This document shows positions 62,501 through 64,000 of a stretch of DNA of 64,000 bases, piece after piece (position 1 is the first letter of the stretch; each line of letters begins with the position of its first letter). Where the stretch lies: assembly GCA_030248195.1 (NCBI GenBank), contig JASAND010030377.1, positions 31,768 through 95,767 of the forward strand, in the 5' to 3' direction. This DNA is from Trissonchulus latispiculum (lineage: Eukaryota; Nematoda; Enoplea; Enoplida; Ironidae). A program made the translations under genes and the position numbers. The notes under the pieces are model-generated. The model did no database searches. It saw nothing but the letters and a program-made list of their open reading frames with translations, and was not told the origin of the DNA.

Positions 62501-64000
62501 GTATCCTTATCCTTACATAATTATAAAGTAATTGACTAACTTATTATTGCGCTGGTGGGAGAGCTGAGACCATATTTAGACACTGCAAAGACTCGAAACT
62601 GATGAACGGAGCAAGGATCGTCCACATGAACCACGAATGAGTTCGTTAGCGATTCCTACAAAAGCTGTCATTCGATAAAGGTTGCCAAAATTTTTGGTTA
62701 AACATAGAAAAACCAATAAACATCTAATAGCACGCAAATGTAAATTTTATATTTTATATACAATTGTTGAGGAATATGTAGTTTATTATTACCCCAACAA
62801 GATTCCAAACACCCCGGTTAAAGCTTTGGATCAAATAAACCAGCCTTTCTCGCGTGGACGCAGGATCCTCCCAAAGAAGCTGAATGAATGGTTTAGTCGG
62901 ATTTTCTGGAGGCGAAATCCATCTACTTTCAATGGCAACTATTTTGGAAGCTAAACATTTAAGCAAAATTTAAGCAAAGACAATTATCTAATTCATTCAT
63001 AAACAATGCCTAACGTGGTCACTGTCTTTAAAACACCTTGTATATATTTAGATAGTAGCAGAGGCGCTGCTCCCTCCCTTTCATATTTTCCACATTTCCT
63101 GTTTTCGCTATTTTCTCTATATTTTCCCGAAATTCCTCTAGCATCCTTATAACTATTGCTATGTAATTATTATTGGGTAGCCGGCGTCCTCCAAAATTCT
63201 ACAATTCTACACAGGTTAAGCCACGACGAGCCGCGAGACTTACAATCTCCTTAACAGTGAGGTGTGCGCTCTTTGCGCCCGTCCTACTTTTGGGGGTGTG
63301 AGCGTCTAGTGATTCAATTCCCGCCTGGTCAATTGCATTTGAAGTTAAGAAAATCTATTTTACCAGGCAGTTCAGTTCGCTACTTTTTTATGAAAAAGAA
63401 AATTTAAATATTGCTAAGTTGTTTTGGTTTGTGAAATTCCAGTATTGCAAATTGCCAAACAGTTTTCTCGGCACAAGTGGCAGATTCCATTGAAGCTCAA
63501 GCAGGAAACAGAAAACCGATTAATATATAGGTACTACAATGAATAAAAATGTGCATTTACATTACAGTGTTCTCGTTCTCCCAGACTTTATTTTTCTGGA
63601 TTACATTTGTGGTTTGTGGTTTAGCTTCATTACACTTTTTGAGTTCTTTAACATGTGGTAGTAGCAGTTTTACAAGAATCCGAAACAATGAGTGATTCAC
63701 AACGAGTCGGTGTTGACATTAATGCTAAATAAAAGGTCAAAAGGTCACCGCGTCAAAAGATGATCGACGAAAACTTAACACTGCATCGTGTTGCAAGGCA
63801 TTTAATTACCTTGTCGTTCCACATTAGTGAGATTCCAACAAAGAGATGAGCATATTCGTCCGTTGGCATACTCAGTCTAAATAAGCATCTTGCAACAATA
63901 CACAAAGTATAGCAATAACTAAAACTAATTAATTACTTATTACTTAATTCGCTCCTTTAGTTACAATAACGCATCCAGGTGTCTTGATTTCTCTAGCAGT
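53278..64000 (-). CDS. Single-pass membrane protein with fibronectin type III-like domains (multi-exon, 5' end outside window)
   Basis: Fourteen minus-strand exons from 62950 down to 53278 join in phase (about 792 residues to the stop); three more exons are likely further right. The ectodomain shows FN3-type landmarks (early Trp, late Tyr/Phe-x-V): FIQLLWEDP with FRVFAVSKYG; GELMWNISL with YTVRASV; VSLQLNWPLD with VDYIVQVCGF; and VRLSWEFPEE onward. A Ser/Pro/Glu-rich linker (60047-60422) splits domains two and three. A TM helix of Ile/Val follows, then a basic, Pro/Ser-rich tail ending SLPKWLRYEEGRY. Four FN3 domains recall anosmin-1, but the membrane anchor differs, so the family is left open. 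It probably acts as a cell-surface adhesion or receptor protein. Introns carry MITEs. Confidence 0.8.
53872..54005 (-). CDS. FN3 membrane protein, transmembrane exon
   Basis: Encodes EVAQRSRELTQSTS, then a 20-residue Ile/Val helix and FHYLAGHEYIE. Donor GAG|GTATAG; read-through gives Val then stop at 53866. Confidence 0.85.
54150..54210. repeat. Short TGCGCAGA-type tandem repeat
   Basis: Five or so copies of a ~10-bp CTGCGCAGA unit ending in TGTGCGCAAAAG. Related GCGCCACAG repeats occur at 54441-54482 and 54634-54655. Confidence 0.7.
54790..55340. repeat. ~163-bp satellite, about 3.5 units
   Basis: Units start near 54812, 54976, 55139 and 55302 at CTGGTTCCA, each with GTCGGTACCGACTTCCGGG, CCTCTCAAAAC and TATAGGGGTTTTCTGGTGCG. 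The frames on both strands are by-products. Confidence 0.85.
55340..55900. repeat. ~150-bp satellite, four units
   Basis: Units near 55360, 55510, 55660 and 55810 with ATTTTCAAAAGTGGTCAAAT, CCAAATGAAAGCC, GAGCTGAGCAACTTTT and GTGCATGCTCAAAGTGG. It adjoins the 163-bp satellite with no gap, and shares its core motif with the 155-bp repeat at 39.35-39.96 kb (opposite strand). Confidence 0.88.
56042..56846. mobile_element. Foldback element with ~210-bp arms
   Basis: Arms 56042-56252 and 56640-56846 are nearly exact inverted copies starting ACAAGAAATAAAAATGCTCC, separated by ~390 bp of unrelated sequence. Non-coding; it lies in an intron of the FN3 gene. Confidence 0.88.
56907..56994 (-). CDS. 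FN3 membrane protein exon
   Basis: 29 codons plus one base, phase 0 in and phase 1 out, acceptor CTTTAG, donor A|GTAAGT. Encodes ICAFHAHILPLDLLWQQHG, closing the fourth FN3 domain, and LVLEPPP before the membrane exon. Confidence 0.7.
57647..57933 (-). CDS. FN3 membrane protein exon (fourth FN3-like domain)
   Basis: 287 bases; acceptor ATTTTTTAG, donor AAG|GTACAA. Encodes VVCANKVDYSIYFSK, PLVRLSWEFPEE and HWIRWGRL, typical FN3 strand pattern. Confidence 0.85.
58278..58359 (-). CDS. FN3 membrane protein exon
   Basis: Encodes VCGFYEDFQGPPNWNGSPEK and IIVERP. Acceptor TTAACTTCAG, donor A|GTACGA. Confidence 0.8.
58634..58675 (-). CDS. FN3 membrane protein micro-exon
   Basis: Fourteen codons, LVQHVDPEVDYIVQ, phase 0 on both sides; gives the F strand of the third FN3 domain. 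Short but phase-exact. Confidence 0.7.
59169..59405 (-). CDS. FN3 membrane protein exon (third FN3-like domain)
   Basis: 79 codons, acceptor GCTTTAG, donor AAT|GTAGGT. Contains VSLQLNWPLD and LRFHWIRIEIVQPGQF. Confidence 0.85.
59464..59538 (-). CDS. FN3 membrane protein exon
   Basis: 25 codons, phase 0 both ends: VSGFWCIPKKSRMFRQFLAC and on to ES. Acceptor TTATCTTCACAG, donor TCG|GTAGAT. Confidence 0.8.
59585..60007. mobile_element. Tc1/mariner-like MITE, copy 2
   Basis: TIRs CAGTCCTGGTCAGAAATAA and complement, flanked by TA (59583-59584, 60008-60009). TTCGCGAA palindromes inside. Same family as 43900-44264, in an FN3-gene intron. Confidence 0.88.
60047..60422 (-). CDS. FN3 membrane protein exon (linker)
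   Basis: 376 bases encoding a Ser/Pro/Asp/Glu-rich, probably unstructured linker ending VPPVTVFQ. Acceptor TCTACATTTCAG, donor CAG|GTATAT. Confidence 0.85.
60638..60805 (-). CDS. FN3 membrane protein exon
   Basis: 168 bases, encoding YTDYQIPFDSLPAMQSGQ and on to LQPEIQ. Acceptor CATTTTCAG, donor AAT|GTATGA. Confidence 0.85.
61124..61346 (-). CDS. FN3 membrane protein exon (second FN3-like domain)
   Basis: 223 bases; encodes FHQLIPKYTVRASVVGCDTF and SLLITVRGYTVDCFPDVR. Acceptor ATTTCTTCAG, donor CAG|GTTAGT. Confidence 0.88.
61558..61659 (-). CDS. FN3 membrane protein exon
   Basis: 102 bases; encodes PFEPTVHSITVGKL and DLIIGELMWNISL, an FN3 A-B strand start. Donor G|GTAATT. Confidence 0.85.
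61866..62423. mobile_element. GGATTAAA-rich inverted-repeat element
   Basis: Ends GGGCCTATTTATTTAAAGA and the complement GGCCCTATTTCTTTAAAGA, flanked by ATA on both sides. The interior is made of many direct and inverted GGATTAAA/TTTAATCC units. Non-coding, in an FN3-gene intron. Confidence 0.75.
62541..62655 (-). CDS. FN3 membrane protein exon
   Basis: 115 bases; encodes SFVVHVDDPCSVHQFRVFAV and SKYGLSSPTSAI, the end of an FN3 domain. Donor A|GTTAGT. Confidence 0.85.
62793..62950 (-). CDS. FN3 membrane protein exon (first clear FN3-like domain)
   Basis: 158 bases; encodes RWISPPENPTKPFIQLLWED and RLVYLIQSFNRGVWNLVG. Acceptor AAATGTTTAG, donor GGG|GTAATA. Confidence 0.78.
63430..63495 (-). 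CDS. Probable upstream FN3 exon, boundaries unresolved
   Basis: After a pyrimidine-rich tract the minus strand reads LQWNLPLVPRKLFGNLQYWN, a typical FN3 B-strand Trp region. No donor in the phase required by the 62950 exon was found, so ends are approximate. Confidence 0.4.
63810..63876 (-). CDS. Probable upstream FN3 exon
   Basis: Acceptor TTATTTAG and donor AAG|GTAATT bracket LSMPTDEYAHLFVGISLMWN, resembling the exon at 61558-61659. Linkage to neighbours is not phase-proven. Confidence 0.45.
63965..64000 (-). CDS. Probable FN3 exon cut by the right edge
   Basis: The minus strand reads AREIKTPGCVI up to a GTAACT donor. An alternative frame fits the phase of the next exon better, so this is tentative. 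Confidence 0.35.

Overview
This is a eukaryotic, animal-type genomic window. Two intron-containing host genes are spelled out by GT-AG exons, and most of the rest is mobile DNA and tandem repeats. The host looks like an invertebrate: the retroelement envelope is of the insect errantivirus / baculovirus-F kind, and there are many short MITEs and tRNA-derived SINEs. The exact taxon cannot be fixed from sequence alone.

Region 1 (1 to about 19.44 kb) is one large plus-strand retroelement, cut by the left edge. It has a partial Gag zinc-knuckle ORF, then an intact 1790-codon ORF with an envelope-like class I fusion glycoprotein followed, unusually, by a retropepsin and two Gag-capsid-like segments. 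A NADAR-domain protein (7347-9002) and an unrecognised ORF (9501-10982) follow. No reverse transcriptase or integrase is visible here. The untranslated parts (6.9-7.3, 9.2-9.45 and 11-18.9 kb) carry a very dense set of short perfect hairpins. Several fall into families whose stems differ by compensating changes while the loops stay constant, which is the strongest unexplained signal in the window.

Region 2 (19.97-45.77 kb) is a host gene for a 4-hydroxy-2-oxoglutarate aldolase-like enzyme (HOGA1; 7 exons, 304 residues, complete, plus strand). Its 20.2-kb last intron holds a complete-looking but coding-dead LTR retrotransposon (27779-39161, 473-bp LTRs differing at two sites), 155-bp tandem repeats, and a second, different NADAR gene (40580-42335, one frameshift). 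Other introns hold foldback elements and MITEs.

Region 3 (46.1-56.9 kb) is nested repeats: a 4.4-kb inverted-repeat element containing SINEs, a non-autonomous hAT element with perfect 19-bp TIRs and 8-bp target duplication, a TTAA element nested inside that, a GT microsatellite, a three-copy array of a 611-bp TTAA MITE, two adjoining satellites, and a foldback element.

Region 4 (53.3 kb to the right edge, minus strand) is a host gene for a single-pass membrane protein with about four or more fibronectin type III-like domains. Fourteen phase-consistent exons and three weaker upstream ones are readable, and the 5' end lies outside the window.

Taken together, two dissimilar NADAR proteins (a family acting on ADP-ribose-type N-glycosides) carried by mobile DNA within 35 kb suggest that retroelements in this genome use NADAR enzymes, possibly against host nucleic-acid ADP-ribosylation. 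That function is inference.
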